64,000 bases of DNA, from NCBI GenBank assembly GCA_020621405.1, contig JAHRYN010000001.1:944250-1008249 (forward strand), in the 5' to 3' direction. Position numbers and translations under genes: made by a program. This DNA is from Betaproteobacteria bacterium (GTDB lineage Bacteria; Pseudomonadota; Gammaproteobacteria; Burkholderiales; Rhodocyclaceae). Shown one piece after another: positions 10,700 to 19,785 of the stretch. The notes beneath the pieces were generated by a model. That model had not been told where the DNA came from. It ran no database searches and worked only from the letters and a program-made list of their open reading frames with translations. Numbering within the stretch: the first letter of the stretch is position 1; each line of letters begins with the position of its first letter.

Positions 10700-11836
10700 A
10701 TGGCCTCATCCCCCCGTCTCCGTCTCGGCCTGTTCCAGAGCCTGATCGCCGGTCTCATCCTGATGGGCGCATCGCTGCAGCCGGCATTCGCCGACAACCT
10801 GCAGGATGCCGAGCAACTGTTGCGGCAGAAGCAGCCCCAGCAGGCACTGGAAAAGGTCGATGCCTTCCTCGCCCAGCGTCCGCGCGATCCGCAGGGACGG
10901 TTTTTCCGCGGGCTGATCCTGACCGAACTGAACCGCACGCCGGAAGCCACCGCGGTCTTCCAGAAACTGACCGAGGACTACCCGGAACTGCCGGAGCCCT
11001 ACAACAATCTCGCGGTGCTGTACGCACAGCAGAAGCAGTACGACAAGGCCAAGACCGCGCTCGAAATGGCCATCCGCACCCATCCGAGCTATGCGGTGGC
11101 GCACGAGAACCTCGGCGACATCTATGCCCGCATGGCCACGCAGGCCTACGACCGCGCGCTGCAGCTCGATTCGTCCAATGCCGGCGCCCAGAGCAAGCTG
11201 AACCTGATCCGCGAGATGGTCGGCAACACGCCGAAGAACGGCGTCAAACCGGCCGCCTCGACCGCACTCGCCGCCGCATCCGTTGCCGCCGCCGCACCCG
11301 CTGCCGTGCCCGCAGCACCCAGGCCCGCCACGCCCGCTACCCCCGCACCGCCACCCGTGGCACCCAAGGTGACCGAAGCCGCGAAGCCCGCGGCGCCAGC
11401 CGTGCCGGCCACACCACCCGCCGCACAGCCCGTTGCGGCACCTGTCGGCAAACCGGTGGCCGACGCGCCGGCCACCGGCGGTGACGCCGCATCAGCCGCA
11501 GCCGACATCCAGCGCACCGTCGACGCCTGGGCGGCAGCTTGGGCACGCAAGGACGTGAAGGCCTACCTCGCCCACTACGCCGGCGACTTCGAAGTGCCGG
11601 GTGGCAAGCCGCGCAGCGCCTGGGAAGGGGAGCGCCGGGCACGCATCGACAAGCCGGGCACCATCGAAGTGCGCGTCGACAACATCCGGATCAGGGCGGA
11701 CGGCGAAGATCGCGCCAACGTCACCTTCCAGCAGTACTACCGTGCGCCGGGCCTGAAAAGCAGTGCGCCGAAGACGCTGCAGCTGGTTCGCCGCGACGGA
11801 CGCTGGCTGATTGCCCGCGAGCGTGTCGGCGGATGA
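10700..11836 (+). CDS. Exported TPR-repeat protein with C-terminal NTF2-like domain
   Basis: A 378-residue protein with a signal peptide (about residues 1-31, ending ASLQPAFA), tandem TPR units (about 33-165, for example AVLYAQQKQYDKAKTALEMA), a Pro/Ala-rich linker (about 185-270) typical of a flexible or wall-spanning segment, and a C-terminal domain of about 100 residues starting at TVDAWAAAWARKDVKAYLA, of the NTF2/SnoaL-like type. TPRs mediate protein-protein contacts. The next gene, an L,D-transpeptidase, overlaps it by 4 bp (ATGA) and carries a related C-terminal domain. The pair therefore probably works together in the periplasm on peptidoglycan. The exact role is unknown. Confidence 0.75.
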   Translation: MASSPRLRLGLFQSLIAGLILMGASLQPAFADNLQDAEQLLRQKQPQQALEKVDAFLAQRPRDPQGRFFRGLILTELNRTPEATAVFQKLTEDYPELPEPYNNLAVLYAQQKQYDKAKTALEMAIRTHPSYAVAHENLGDIYARMATQAYDRALQLDSSNAGAQSKLNLIREMVGNTPKNGVKPAASTALAAASVAAAAPAAVPAAPRPATPATPAPPPVAPKVTEAAKPAAPAVPATPPAAQPVAAPVGKPVADAPATGGDAASAAADIQRTVDAWAAAWARKDVKAYLAHYAGDFEVPGGKPRSAWEGERRARIDKPGTIEVRVDNIRIRADGEDRANVTFQQYYRAPGLKSSAPKTLQLVRRDGRWLIARERVGG

Positions 11837-13062
11837 AGGCTGCGCGCTTTTTCCCGGGACGCACGTTCGCACGCATCCTGCGCAACGCGCTGTGCCTGTC
11901 GTCGCTGCTCGTGCCGCTGGCCATCGGTTCCGGCCAGTCGGGCGACGCGGTGCGCTATTCGGACAGCGGGCCGGAGCCCATGCTCGAACAGGTGTTCCGC
12001 CAGATCGAACGCAACCGTCTCGATCTGGCGCTCGACCAGGTCGACGCGCTGCTGCACATTTGGCCCAATTTCCGTCTCGGCCACCTGATCCGCGGTGATC
12101 TGCTGCTCGCCAGGGCGAGCGCGCTGACCACCATAGGCAATGCGCCGAACGCCCCCGCCGAGCGACTGGCCGACCTGCGCGACGAGGCGGTGGCGCGCAT
12201 CCGCGCCTATCGTGACAAGCCGCCGGTCGACCGGGTGCCGCGCTACCTGCTGCAGCTGCCGGCAGACCAGCGCCATGCTGTCGTCGTCGACACGCGCCGT
12301 TCGCGCCTGTATCTGTACGAGAACGTCGATGGCCGTCCGCGTTTCGTCGCCGACTATTACGTGTCGCACGGCCGGCTCGGCAGCGAGAAGATGCGCGAAG
12401 GCGACAAGAAGACGCCGCTCGGCGTCTATCAGGTCACCGGCTTCCTGCCGCCCGCGCGACTGACCTCCTTCTACGGCGCCGGTGCGCTGCCGATCAACTA
12501 TCCCAACGCCTGGGACCGCAAGCAGGGGCGCAACGGACACGGCATCTGGCTGCACGGCACGCCGTCCGACACCTTCTCGCGCCCGCCGCGCGCATCCGAC
12601 GGCTGCGTCGTGCTGGCCAATCCGGATTTCCTGGCGCTGAACAATTCGCTGAATGGCGAATCGGTGCCGGTCATCATCAGCGATTCGGTCGAGTGGCTGA
12701 CGCTGGACGACTGGCAGGCCGAACGCGCCGAATTCAACCGCGCGCTTGAACAATGGCGTCGTGACTGGGAAAGCCGTGACGTGGAACGCTACCTCGCCAA
12801 CTATTCGCCGCAGTTCAGCGCCGGCGGCAAGGACTTCACCGCGTTTGCCCGACAGAAGCGCGACGTCAGCGCCTCGCGGCAGTGGATCAAGGTAGATATC
12901 CGCAAGCTCAGTACCTTCCGCAACCCGGGCCGCGACCCGCTCGTGGTGGTCACGTTCGAACAGGACTACCGCAGCGACAGCCTGACCAGCGTGATGCGCA
13001 AGCAGCAGTACTGGCAGAAGGAAAACGGCCGCTGGCGCATCGTGTTCGAAGGCGAAGCCTGA
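11833..13062 (+). CDS. L,D-transpeptidase (YkuD family) with C-terminal NTF2-like domain
   Basis: A 409-residue exported enzyme. YkuD enzymes make 3-3 peptidoglycan crosslinks or attach proteins to the wall. The N terminus has a signal-like hydrophobic segment (about residues 15-33), then a helical region, then the catalytic domain with HGT (His241) and SDGCVVL (Cys258), the canonical HG...S-x-GC arrangement. The last 100 residues (from EQWRRDWESRDVERYLANY) resemble the C-terminal domain of the preceding TPR protein. Starting ATG overlaps the upstream stop (ATGA), indicating translational coupling. The domain order resembles ErfK/YafK-type transpeptidases; whether it crosslinks or acts on another substrate is not readable. 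Confidence 0.88.
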   Translation: MKAARFFPGRTFARILRNALCLSSLLVPLAIGSGQSGDAVRYSDSGPEPMLEQVFRQIERNRLDLALDQVDALLHIWPNFRLGHLIRGDLLLARASALTTIGNAPNAPAERLADLRDEAVARIRAYRDKPPVDRVPRYLLQLPADQRHAVVVDTRRSRLYLYENVDGRPRFVADYYVSHGRLGSEKMREGDKKTPLGVYQVTGFLPPARLTSFYGAGALPINYPNAWDRKQGRNGHGIWLHGTPSDTFSRPPRASDGCVVLANPDFLALNNSLNGESVPVIISDSVEWLTLDDWQAERAEFNRALEQWRRDWESRDVERYLANYSPQFSAGGKDFTAFARQKRDVSASRQWIKVDIRKLSTFRNPGRDPLVVVTFEQDYRSDSLTSVMRKQQYWQKENGRWRIVFEGEA

Positions 13063-13117
13063 ACCTGCCGGCACGCCGCCTGTCTCTCCCGCTCACAACC
13101 CAACCGGAGTCCATCTG

Positions 13118-13696
13118 ATGAAGAAGTTCCTGCTCGGCCTGATCGCCAGCCTCATCCCGTTTTTCGCGCTTGCCGGCGCCAACCCGCAGGTCGAACTGAA
13201 AACGAATCAGGGCACGATACTGATCGAGCTCTATCCGGAAGCCGCACCGGTTTCCGTCGACAATTTCCTGCAGTACGTGAAGTCCGGTTTCTACGACGGC
13301 CTGGTGTTCCACCGCGTGATCGAGGGCTTCATGATCCAGGGTGGCGGCTTCGACGCACAGATGAACCAGAAGGCCGCGCGTGCGCCGATCAAGAACGAGG
13401 CCGAAGCGGCGCTGCGCAAGGGCGTGCGCAATGCACCGGGCTATATTTCCATGGCGCGCACCAACGACCCGCACTCGGCCACGGCCCAGTTCTTCATCAA
13501 TCTGGTGGACAACCGCATGCTCGATTACCCGTCACGCGACGGCTGGGGCTACGCGGCATTCGGCAAGGTGATCAAGGGCATGGAAGTGGTCAGCAACATC
13601 GGCTCGGTGCGTACCGGCGACGTCGGTCCGTTCCAGAACGTGCCGCTGACCGCGGTGGTCATCCAGACCGCCCGCGTCGTCGAAGCCAAGCCCTGA
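13118..13696 (+). CDS. ppiA: Peptidyl-prolyl cis-trans isomerase, cyclophilin type, exported
   Basis: A cyclophilin of 192 residues that accelerates proline isomerisation in the periplasm. It has a signal peptide ([20 protein letters not shown]), then the cyclophilin fold: [19 protein letters not shown] (catalytic Arg in FHR), the [19 protein letters not shown] block and the [17 protein letters not shown] block. A GGAGT ribosome site precedes the ATG. The next gene encodes a close cytoplasmic paralogue, so this pair is a compartment-split duplication. Confidence 0.95.
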   Translation: MKKFLLGLIASLIPFFALAGANPQVELKTNQGTILIELYPEAAPVSVDNFLQYVKSGFYDGLVFHRVIEGFMIQGGGFDAQMNQKAARAPIKNEAEAALRKGVRNAPGYISMARTNDPHSATAQFFINLVDNRMLDYPSRDGWGYAAFGKVIKGMEVVSNIGSVRTGDVGPFQNVPLTAVVIQTARVVEAKP

Positions 13697-13766
13697 CACA
13701 TTCCCCAAGCACGCTTACCCACTTTTTTCCGGCCGCACCTTGCGGCCGGGCAACCCGGAGACTGAC

Positions 13767-14255
13767 ATGGTCAAACTGCACACCAACCACGGCGTCATCA
13801 CGCTGGAACTCGATGCCGAACGCGCGCCGCAAACGGTCGCCAACTTCCTCTCCTACGTCGAATCCGGCCACTACGACGGCACCATCTTCCACCGCGTGAT
13901 CGGCAATTTCATGATCCAGGGCGGCGGTTTCGTACCCGGCATGAAGCAGAAGGACACGCAGGCGCCGATCAAGAACGAGTCCGGCAACGGCCTCTCGAAC
14001 AGCGTCGGCAGCATCGCGATGGCCCGCACCTCGGACCCGCATTCGGCGAGCGCCCAGTTCTTCATCAACGTCGGCGACAACCTGTTCCTCGACCGCGAAC
14101 AGGCGCAGGACGGCTGGGGCTACTGCGTGTTCGGCCGCGTCATCGACGGCATGGACGTGGTCGAGAAGATCAAGGCCGTGAAAACCGGCCGTTCGGGCTT
14201 CCATCAGGACGTGCCGGTCGAGGACGTCGTGATCGAACGCGCCGAAGTCGCCTGA
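13767..14255 (+). CDS. ppiB: Peptidyl-prolyl cis-trans isomerase, cyclophilin type, cytoplasmic
   Basis: A 162-residue cyclophilin without a signal peptide. It carries [20 protein letters not shown] (catalytic Arg), [18 protein letters not shown] and [17 protein letters not shown]. The start at 13767 (MVKLHTNHG) follows a CGGAG site by 6 bp; an upstream open frame from 13740 has no support. It lies 70 bp after ppiA and 21 bp before lpxH, so it is probably cotranscribed with both. Confidence 0.96.
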   Translation: MVKLHTNHGVITLELDAERAPQTVANFLSYVESGHYDGTIFHRVIGNFMIQGGGFVPGMKQKDTQAPIKNESGNGLSNSVGSIAMARTSDPHSASAQFFINVGDNLFLDREQAQDGWGYCVFGRVIDGMDVVEKIKAVKTGRSGFHQDVPVEDVVIERAEVA

Positions 14256-14276
14256 CCGGCCGGGCGGACACGGCGC

Positions 14277-15032
14277 GTGGATCTGTTCGTATCCGACCTG
14301 CACCTGTCGTCCGCCACGCCCGCGCTCAACGCGGCCTTCGTCGCACTGCTCGAAGGCCGCGCGCGCGCTGCCCGGCGGGTGTTCCTGCTGGGCGACCTGT
14401 TTGAAGTGTGGGCCGGCGACGAAGACGCCGACCTGCCCGAATACCGTCCGGTCATCGCCGCGCTGCGCGCGCTGCGCGATGCCGGCATCGAACTGCACGT
14501 GCTGCCGGGCAACCGCGACTTCCTGCTTGGCGCCGGTTTCGTTGCTGCCACCGGCGCACTGCTGCACGGCGACTGGCTGATCTGCGAGATCGCCGGAGAG
14601 CCCGCGCTGCTGATGCATGGCGACACGCTGTGCACCGACGACCTGCCCTACCAGCAGTTCCGCCGCATGGTGCGCGACCCACAATGGCAGGCTGCGCTGC
14701 TGGCGCGCCCGCTGACCGAGCGACGCGCCATCGGCGAGGACCTGCGCCGGCGCAGCCAGCAGGCCGTCGCCGGCAAGACCGGATACCTGCTCGATGCCAA
14801 TGCCGAAGCGATCGCCGCAGAATTCCGCCAGCACCGGCTGGAACTGCTGATCCACGGCCACACGCACCGGCCCGGCCGCCACGTTCACGCGGTGGATGGC
14901 CTGCCATGCCGGCGCACGGTGCTTGCCGACTGGCGAGACCGCGCCTGCTGGCTCGAGGCCGACGATCATTCGCTGCACGCATTTACCACCGACGACCACG
15001 GTGCCGTTGTGGCCGACCCGCGATACCTCTGA
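14277..15032 (+). CDS. lpxH: UDP-2,3-diacylglucosamine hydrolase
   Basis: Lipid A pathway enzyme: hydrolyses UDP-2,3-diacylglucosamine to lipid X and UMP at the inner membrane. The 251-residue protein has the metallophosphoesterase motifs in order: DLHL, GDLFEVWAGDED, GNRDFLLG, a central HGD, and HGHTHRPG near the C terminus. The order ppiB-lpxH is common in betaproteobacteria. It starts with GTG at 14277, 21 bp after ppiB, without a strong Shine-Dalgarno, which suggests coupled translation. Confidence 0.96.
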   Translation: MDLFVSDLHLSSATPALNAAFVALLEGRARAARRVFLLGDLFEVWAGDEDADLPEYRPVIAALRALRDAGIELHVLPGNRDFLLGAGFVAATGALLHGDWLICEIAGEPALLMHGDTLCTDDLPYQQFRRMVRDPQWQAALLARPLTERRAIGEDLRRRSQQAVAGKTGYLLDANAEAIAAEFRQHRLELLIHGHTHRPGRHVHAVDGLPCRRTVLADWRDRACWLEADDHSLHAFTTDDHGAVVADPRYL

Positions 15033-15043
15033 AGGACACTGCG

Positions 15044-15481
15044 ATGGGTACACCCGAACTGCGCATCCGTCTCGGCCGGGACGGCCGCATCGAGTGCCGT
15101 CAGGGCGCCGGTGACGACGCACCGGCACTCAGCCTCGACCCGGCCTTCTTCGGCGAAGCCGGCTCTGCCGACGCGCAGCGCGCGCTCGGCCGCTTCGTGT
15201 TCTCGCTGCTGCAGGGACTGCCGCCGGCTGACGCGACCGAAGCGGAGGCACCGGAAGCCGTACAGCCGAATCCGGACAGCCCGGGCGCACTGTACGAACA
15301 GTTCGTAACCTTGCAGACCCGCGCCATGAAGGAATATTCGGCCCAGCTGCTGGGCGTGGCGGAACAGTCGCTGCAGAAGTCGGCGGCGGCCGGCTTTGCG
15401 CCGGCGATCGACGCCATGAAGGACTGGCCGTCGATCAAGATGGTGGCCGACATGCTGATCGCGCGCGGCCCGCAGGACTGA
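15044..15481 (+). CDS. Conserved-looking hypothetical protein after lpxH
   Basis: A 145-residue protein I do not recognise. GAAGGA (15031-15036) lies about 8 bp before the ATG and the gene starts 11 bp after lpxH, so it is likely the last gene of the ppiA-ppiB-lpxH unit. There is no signal peptide or membrane helix. The N-terminal third is polar with short beta-like strands (ELRIRLGRDGRIECRQG), then helices, an acidic Glu/Ala/Pro linker, and an amphipathic C-terminal helical region (YEQFVTLQTRAMKEYSAQLL). It ends 17 bp before the stop of the convergent efflux gene. Function unknown. Confidence 0.75.
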   Translation: MGTPELRIRLGRDGRIECRQGAGDDAPALSLDPAFFGEAGSADAQRALGRFVFSLLQGLPPADATEAEAPEAVQPNPDSPGALYEQFVTLQTRAMKEYSAQLLGVAEQSLQKSAAAGFAPAIDAMKDWPSIKMVADMLIARGPQD

Positions 15482-15498
15482 CGCGATTCATCGACGCT

Positions 15499-18400
15499 TC
15501 ACTCCCCGGATTTCGCCGATGCCGGTGCCGGTTCGCTGAAGCGCGCGTACAGCGTCGGCAGCAGCAGCAATGTAAACAGCGTGGCCGAGATGACGCCGCC
15601 GACGATCACCACGGCGAACGGCCGCTGGGTTTCTGAACCGATGCCGTGCGAAAGCGCGGCCGGCAGCAGGCCGAGGCCGGCCATCATCGCGGTCATCAGG
15701 ATGGGCCGCAGTCGTGCGACGGCGCCGTCGGTCACCGCGGCCAGCGCGTCCTTGCCATTGGCCAGCAGTTCGACGATCTGTTCCACCATGATCACGCCGT
15801 TCTGCACCGATATGCCGGCCACGGCGATGAAGCCGACCGCCGCCGACACCGACAGGTGCAGGCCGGCCAGCCACAGGCCGACCAGACCGCCGACCAGCGT
15901 GAATGGCACCAGCGCCATGATCAGGCCGGCCACGCGCATCGACCGGAAAGCCCAGAACAGCAGCGAAAAGACCGCCAGCAGGCTGACCGGCACGATCACC
16001 GCCAGCCGCTTCATGGCACGCTGCTGGTTCTCGAACTGTCCGCCCCAGGCGATGCGGTAGCCGGCCGGCAGCTTGACCTCCCGCTCGACTTCCTGCATCG
16101 CCTCGGCGACGAAACTGCCCTGATCGCGCCCGATCAGATTGGCCTTGACCGCCACATTCCGACCGCCTGCCTCTCGCTGGATGCGCGACGCACCCTGGCG
16201 GATCTCGATGTCGGCCAGTTCGGACAGCGGCAGCACACCGCCACCGGGCAGCGTCACCTCGAGATGTCCCAGATCCTCGACCGCGTCGCGGTAGGGCTTG
16301 TCCAGCCGCACCACGACGTCGAACACGCGTTCGCCTTCATAGAACTGGCCGACAGCATTGCCGCCGAATGCGGTCTGCACCACCGAGGACACGTCGGCCA
16401 CGCGAAGCCCGTAGCGGGCCAGCCGGCTGCGCAGCGGCGTCACCGTGATTTCGGTCTGGCCGCCGGTCTTGATCGCCGCCACGTCGGTGCTGCCGCGCGT
16501 GCGCGACAGGATGGCCGCGACCTGATCGGCCTTGTCCTGCAGGATGTCCAGATTGGGCCCGTATATCTTGACCGCGACCTCACCCTTCACGCCGGACAGC
16601 GATTCCTCGACGCTGTCCTGGATCACCTGCGAGAAATTGGTCGGCAGCCCGGGTATCGACTTCAGCTTGCGCGTCATGTCGGCGACCAGGTCTTCCTTGC
16701 TGTCGAAATGCCACTGGTCGCGCGGCTTCAGGTCGGCCAGCACCTCGATATTGTTCGGACCTTTCGGATCGGTGCCGTCGTCCGGCCGTCCGACCTGGGT
16801 CAGCACGCCGCCCACCTCCGGGTAGCCGCGCAGCAGCGTACGGATGTCGCGCTCGACCTGCTTGGTCTGCGCAATCGCGGTGGCCGGCGCCAGCTGCACG
16901 GTCAGCCAGATGTTGCCTTCGTCCAGACGCGGCAGGAATTCGCTGCCCAGCCAGGGCACCAGCGCGAGTGACGCGGCCAGCGTGCCTACGCTGGCCAGCA
17001 GCAGCACGCCGAGCCGGCCGCGCAGCCATTCCAGCAGCCGGCGGTAGCGCGCCTGCAGGTTTTCCATCCAGGCCAGATGCACCTCGGCCAGATTGTGGCG
17101 CCGGAGCACGAAGGACAGCAGGCCGGGCACCAGCGTCAGCGTCAGCAGGATGGCACCGAGCAGCGAGAAGGACAGCGTGTAGGCGACCGGCGAGAAGATC
17201 TTTCCCTCGACCCGCTGGAAGGTAAAGATCGGCAGGAAGGCCAGGATGATGATGGCCTTGGAGAACAGGATGGGCTTGGCCAGCCCGGCCACCGTGCTGC
17301 GCAGCGAATGCAGCCGGAACGAGAACGGGTTGTCGCGCGCCGAGGCATCGTTCGCATGCAGCGCCAGCCGCACCATCAGCGCTTCCACCATCACCACCGC
17401 GCTGTCGATGATGATGCCGAAGTCCACGGCACCCAGCGAAATCAGGTTGGCCGAAATGCCGCGCGCATCGATCAGGATGAAGGCGAACAGCAGCGTCAGC
17501 GGTATCACGCAGGCGACGATCAGCGCCGCACGCCAGTGGCGCAGGAAGGCGATCAGCACGGCCACCACCAGCACGGCGCCGACCAGCAGGTTCTCGGCGA
17601 CGGTACGCACCGTGTGGTTGATCAGGTCGGTACGCTGGTAGATCGGATGCAGCGTCACGCCCCTGGGCAGCAGGCCGTGGCTGTTCAGTTCGGCCACGCG
17701 CGCCTTCAGCGCCGCCACCACCTCGACCGCATTGGAACCCTTGGTCATCAGCACGATGCCCTGCACCACCGAGTCGCGGTCGTTGTAGGCGATGATGCCC
17801 GACGGCAGGCGCTCGCCGGTATCGACCGCCGCCACGTCGCCCACGGTAACGGTACGCCCGCGGTCGGCGCTGACCACCACCGCGCGGATGTCGTCCAGAC
17901 CGCGGAACAGCCCGATCGAACGCACCAACAGGTTTTCCTCGCCGCGCCGGAGCACGCCGCCCGAGGCATTCGCGTTGTCGCTCGACAGCGCGGTCGACAC
18001 CTGATCCAGCGTGACGCCATAGCGGCGCAGCTTCGCCGGATCAACCGACACCTGATACTGCTTGACCGTGCCGCCGAAGCTGGTCACGTCGGCCACACCG
18101 GGCACCCGGCGCAGATTGGGCCGCACCACCCAGTCCTGCAGCGCCCTGACCTCCTCCAGCGGCAGGCTGTCCGGCGCCTCGATCACGTAGCGGTAGATTT
18201 CGCCGACCGCGGTCGACAGCGGTGCCAGCTGCGGCTGCGTGCCCGGCGGCAGCGTCACGGTCTGCAGCTTCTCCAGCACCTGGGTGCGGGCGAAGCGGTC
18301 TTCGGTACCGTCGGAAAAGGTCAGCGTGACCACCGACAGGCCGGTCATCGACACCGACCGGATCTGCGTGGCGCGCGGCACGCCGCTCATCTCGCGCTCG

Positions 18401-18606
18401 ATCGGCAGGCTGATCGAGCGCTCGACCTCCTCCGGCGACTGGCCGGGATACTGGGTGACCACCTGGACCTGCACGTCCTGCACGTCGGGAAAGGCCTCGA
18501 TCGGCAGATCCATCCAGGCCCGCACGCCGAACACCGCGGTAGCGAAGGTGAGCAGCAGCACGAATACCCGCTGCTGGATGACGAAGGTCGCCAGGCGCAG
18601 GAACAT
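15499..18606 (-). CDS. Heavy-metal efflux RND transporter, CusA/CzcA family
   Basis: Inner-membrane proton-driven pump (1035 residues) of the HME-RND group, exporting metal ions across the envelope as a tripartite complex. The N terminus shows the family opening with one TM helix (about residues 10-30) and PDVQDVQVQVVTQYPGQSPEEVE. The proton-relay signature DFGIIIDSAVVMVE near residues 395-410 keeps the Asp, Asp and Glu typical of CzcA/CusA. Large periplasmic loops and 12 predicted TM helices fit the family. The ATG overlaps the stop of the membrane fusion gene (ATGA). Substrate (Cu/Ag versus Co/Zn/Cd) is not decided by what I can see. Confidence 0.93.
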   Translation of the reverse strand: MFLRLATFVIQQRVFVLLLTFATAVFGVRAWMDLPIEAFPDVQDVQVQVVTQYPGQSPEEVERSISLPIEREMSGVPRATQIRSVSMTGLSVVTLTFSDGTEDRFARTQVLEKLQTVTLPPGTQPQLAPLSTAVGEIYRYVIEAPDSLPLEEVRALQDWVVRPNLRRVPGVADVTSFGGTVKQYQVSVDPAKLRRYGVTLDQVSTALSSDNANASGGVLRRGEENLLVRSIGLFRGLDDIRAVVVSADRGRTVTVGDVAAVDTGERLPSGIIAYNDRDSVVQGIVLMTKGSNAVEVVAALKARVAELNSHGLLPRGVTLHPIYQRTDLINHTVRTVAENLLVGAVLVVAVLIAFLRHWRAALIVACVIPLTLLFAFILIDARGISANLISLGAVDFGIIIDSAVVMVEALMVRLALHANDASARDNPFSFRLHSLRSTVAGLAKPILFSKAIIILAFLPIFTFQRVEGKIFSPVAYTLSFSLLGAILLTLTLVPGLLSFVLRRHNLAEVHLAWMENLQARYRRLLEWLRGRLGVLLLASVGTLAASLALVPWLGSEFLPRLDEGNIWLTVQLAPATAIAQTKQVERDIRTLLRGYPEVGGVLTQVGRPDDGTDPKGPNNIEVLADLKPRDQWHFDSKEDLVADMTRKLKSIPGLPTNFSQVIQDSVEESLSGVKGEVAVKIYGPNLDILQDKADQVAAILSRTRGSTDVAAIKTGGQTEITVTPLRSRLARYGLRVADVSSVVQTAFGGNAVGQFYEGERVFDVVVRLDKPYRDAVEDLGHLEVTLPGGGVLPLSELADIEIRQGASRIQREAGGRNVAVKANLIGRDQGSFVAEAMQEVEREVKLPAGYRIAWGGQFENQQRAMKRLAVIVPVSLLAVFSLLFWAFRSMRVAGLIMALVPFTLVGGLVGLWLAGLHLSVSAAVGFIAVAGISVQNGVIMVEQIVELLANGKDALAAVTDGAVARLRPILMTAMMAGLGLLPAALSHGIGSETQRPFAVVIVGGVISATLFTLLLLPTLYARFSEPAPASAKSGE

Positions 18607-19781
18607 CAGTGCGCCTCGCCGATTTCTGCGTCCAGCAGCAGCGCGCCGCGCACAACCACGACGTCGCCGCCGTGCAGTTCATCCGGCGTGACCGGCTGCA
18701 GATAGGCGTACTGCGCGTCCTGGCGCAGCGCCTTCACCCGCCGCCTGGCAAAGCTGCCGGACGAGGTCTGCACGAATACCGAGGTATACAGGCCGTCGCT
18801 GATCAAGGCCGACGTCGGCAGGCGCAGCGCGCGCGCGCCGCTGTCGGACAGCACGCTGGCGCGGGCGAACATTTCCGGTCGCAGCCGGCCGTCCGGATTC
18901 GGCAGATTGCAGCGCACCTGCACGCGACGGGTGACCGGATCGAGTACCGGCGCGATGCGCGACACGGTGGCCGGGAAGCGCTGGTCCGGCCAGGCCTCGA
19001 CCGTGACATCGAGCCGGTCGCCGACGCGCAGCTTGCCCAGATCCTGCTCCGGCAGGTCGATCAGCAGCCAAAGCTTCGAAAGGTCGCTGACCACGAACAG
19101 CGGAGTGTCCTGATCCGGCCGTGTTTCCAGCCCGGTACCGGCATGACGTTCCACCACGATGCCGGCCAGCGGCGTGCGCAGCGCCAGGCTCTGGCCGGAC
19201 ACCTGCCCGCGCGGCGACAGTCCGTTCAGACGCACGCGTGCGCGCTGCGCCTCGGCATCGGCAGCGGCGGCCTCGGCCTGCGCCACCTCGTACTCGCGCC
19301 GCGGCAGCACTTCGGCGTCGAGCAGCGTGCCTGCACGCACCAGCGCCTTGTGCCGCAGTTCGGCATCGGCTTCGGCACGGCGCAGGTCGGCCGCGGCCTG
19401 GCCGAGGTCGGGCGCGTCGATCTGTGCCAGCACGGTACCGGCGGCAACCTTGTCGCCGACCGTCACCGAGGTCGACAGCACGCGCCCCTGCAGCGGACTG
19501 AACAGGCGCGCGGTGCTGTCTTCGGCCAGCGCGATGCGCGCGTTCAGCGGTTCGGTCAGCGGCAATTCGACCTCTTCGGCCGGCGCGGTGGCGATGAAGG
19601 AAAGCTGGCTTGCGCCGGCCGGCAGCGCCACCTGGTCGGTCGGTGATGCGCTCGCCGTCGTGCCGGCGGCCGGCGCACCTTTCGCCATGCTGCGCACGCC
19701 GGCAAAGGCCAGGCCGGCGAGCAGAGCGCACAGCAACGCAATGCGACGGCGCCCGAAGCGCGCGATGAAGGTCGGTGTCAT
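18606..19781 (-). CDS. RND membrane fusion (periplasmic adaptor) protein, CusB/CzcB-like
   Basis: Periplasmic adaptor joining the RND pump to the outer-membrane channel; 391 residues from the ATG at 19781 (MTPTFIARFG). One N-terminal membrane anchor (about residues 12-30) is followed by an HlyD-type fold: a first lipoyl half (LFSPLQGRVLSTSVTVGDKV), a helical hairpin with coiled-coil heptads, a second lipoyl half (RTPLAGIVVERHAG), then beta-barrel domains (KLRVGDRLDVTVEAWPD). No His/Met-rich metal-binding N terminus is obvious. The open frame extends upstream to 20135 but overlaps the outer-membrane gene in another frame and is not conserved. Confidence 0.92.
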   Translation of the reverse strand: MTPTFIARFGRRRIALLCALLAGLAFAGVRSMAKGAPAAGTTASASPTDQVALPAGASQLSFIATAPAEEVELPLTEPLNARIALAEDSTARLFSPLQGRVLSTSVTVGDKVAAGTVLAQIDAPDLGQAAADLRRAEADAELRHKALVRAGTLLDAEVLPRREYEVAQAEAAAADAEAQRARVRLNGLSPRGQVSGQSLALRTPLAGIVVERHAGTGLETRPDQDTPLFVVSDLSKLWLLIDLPEQDLGKLRVGDRLDVTVEAWPDQRFPATVSRIAPVLDPVTRRVQVRCNLPNPDGRLRPEMFARASVLSDSGARALRLPTSALISDGLYTSVFVQTSSGSFARRRVKALRQDAQYAYLQPVTPDELHGGDVVVVRGALLLDAEIGEAH

Positions 19782-19785
19782 GTGA

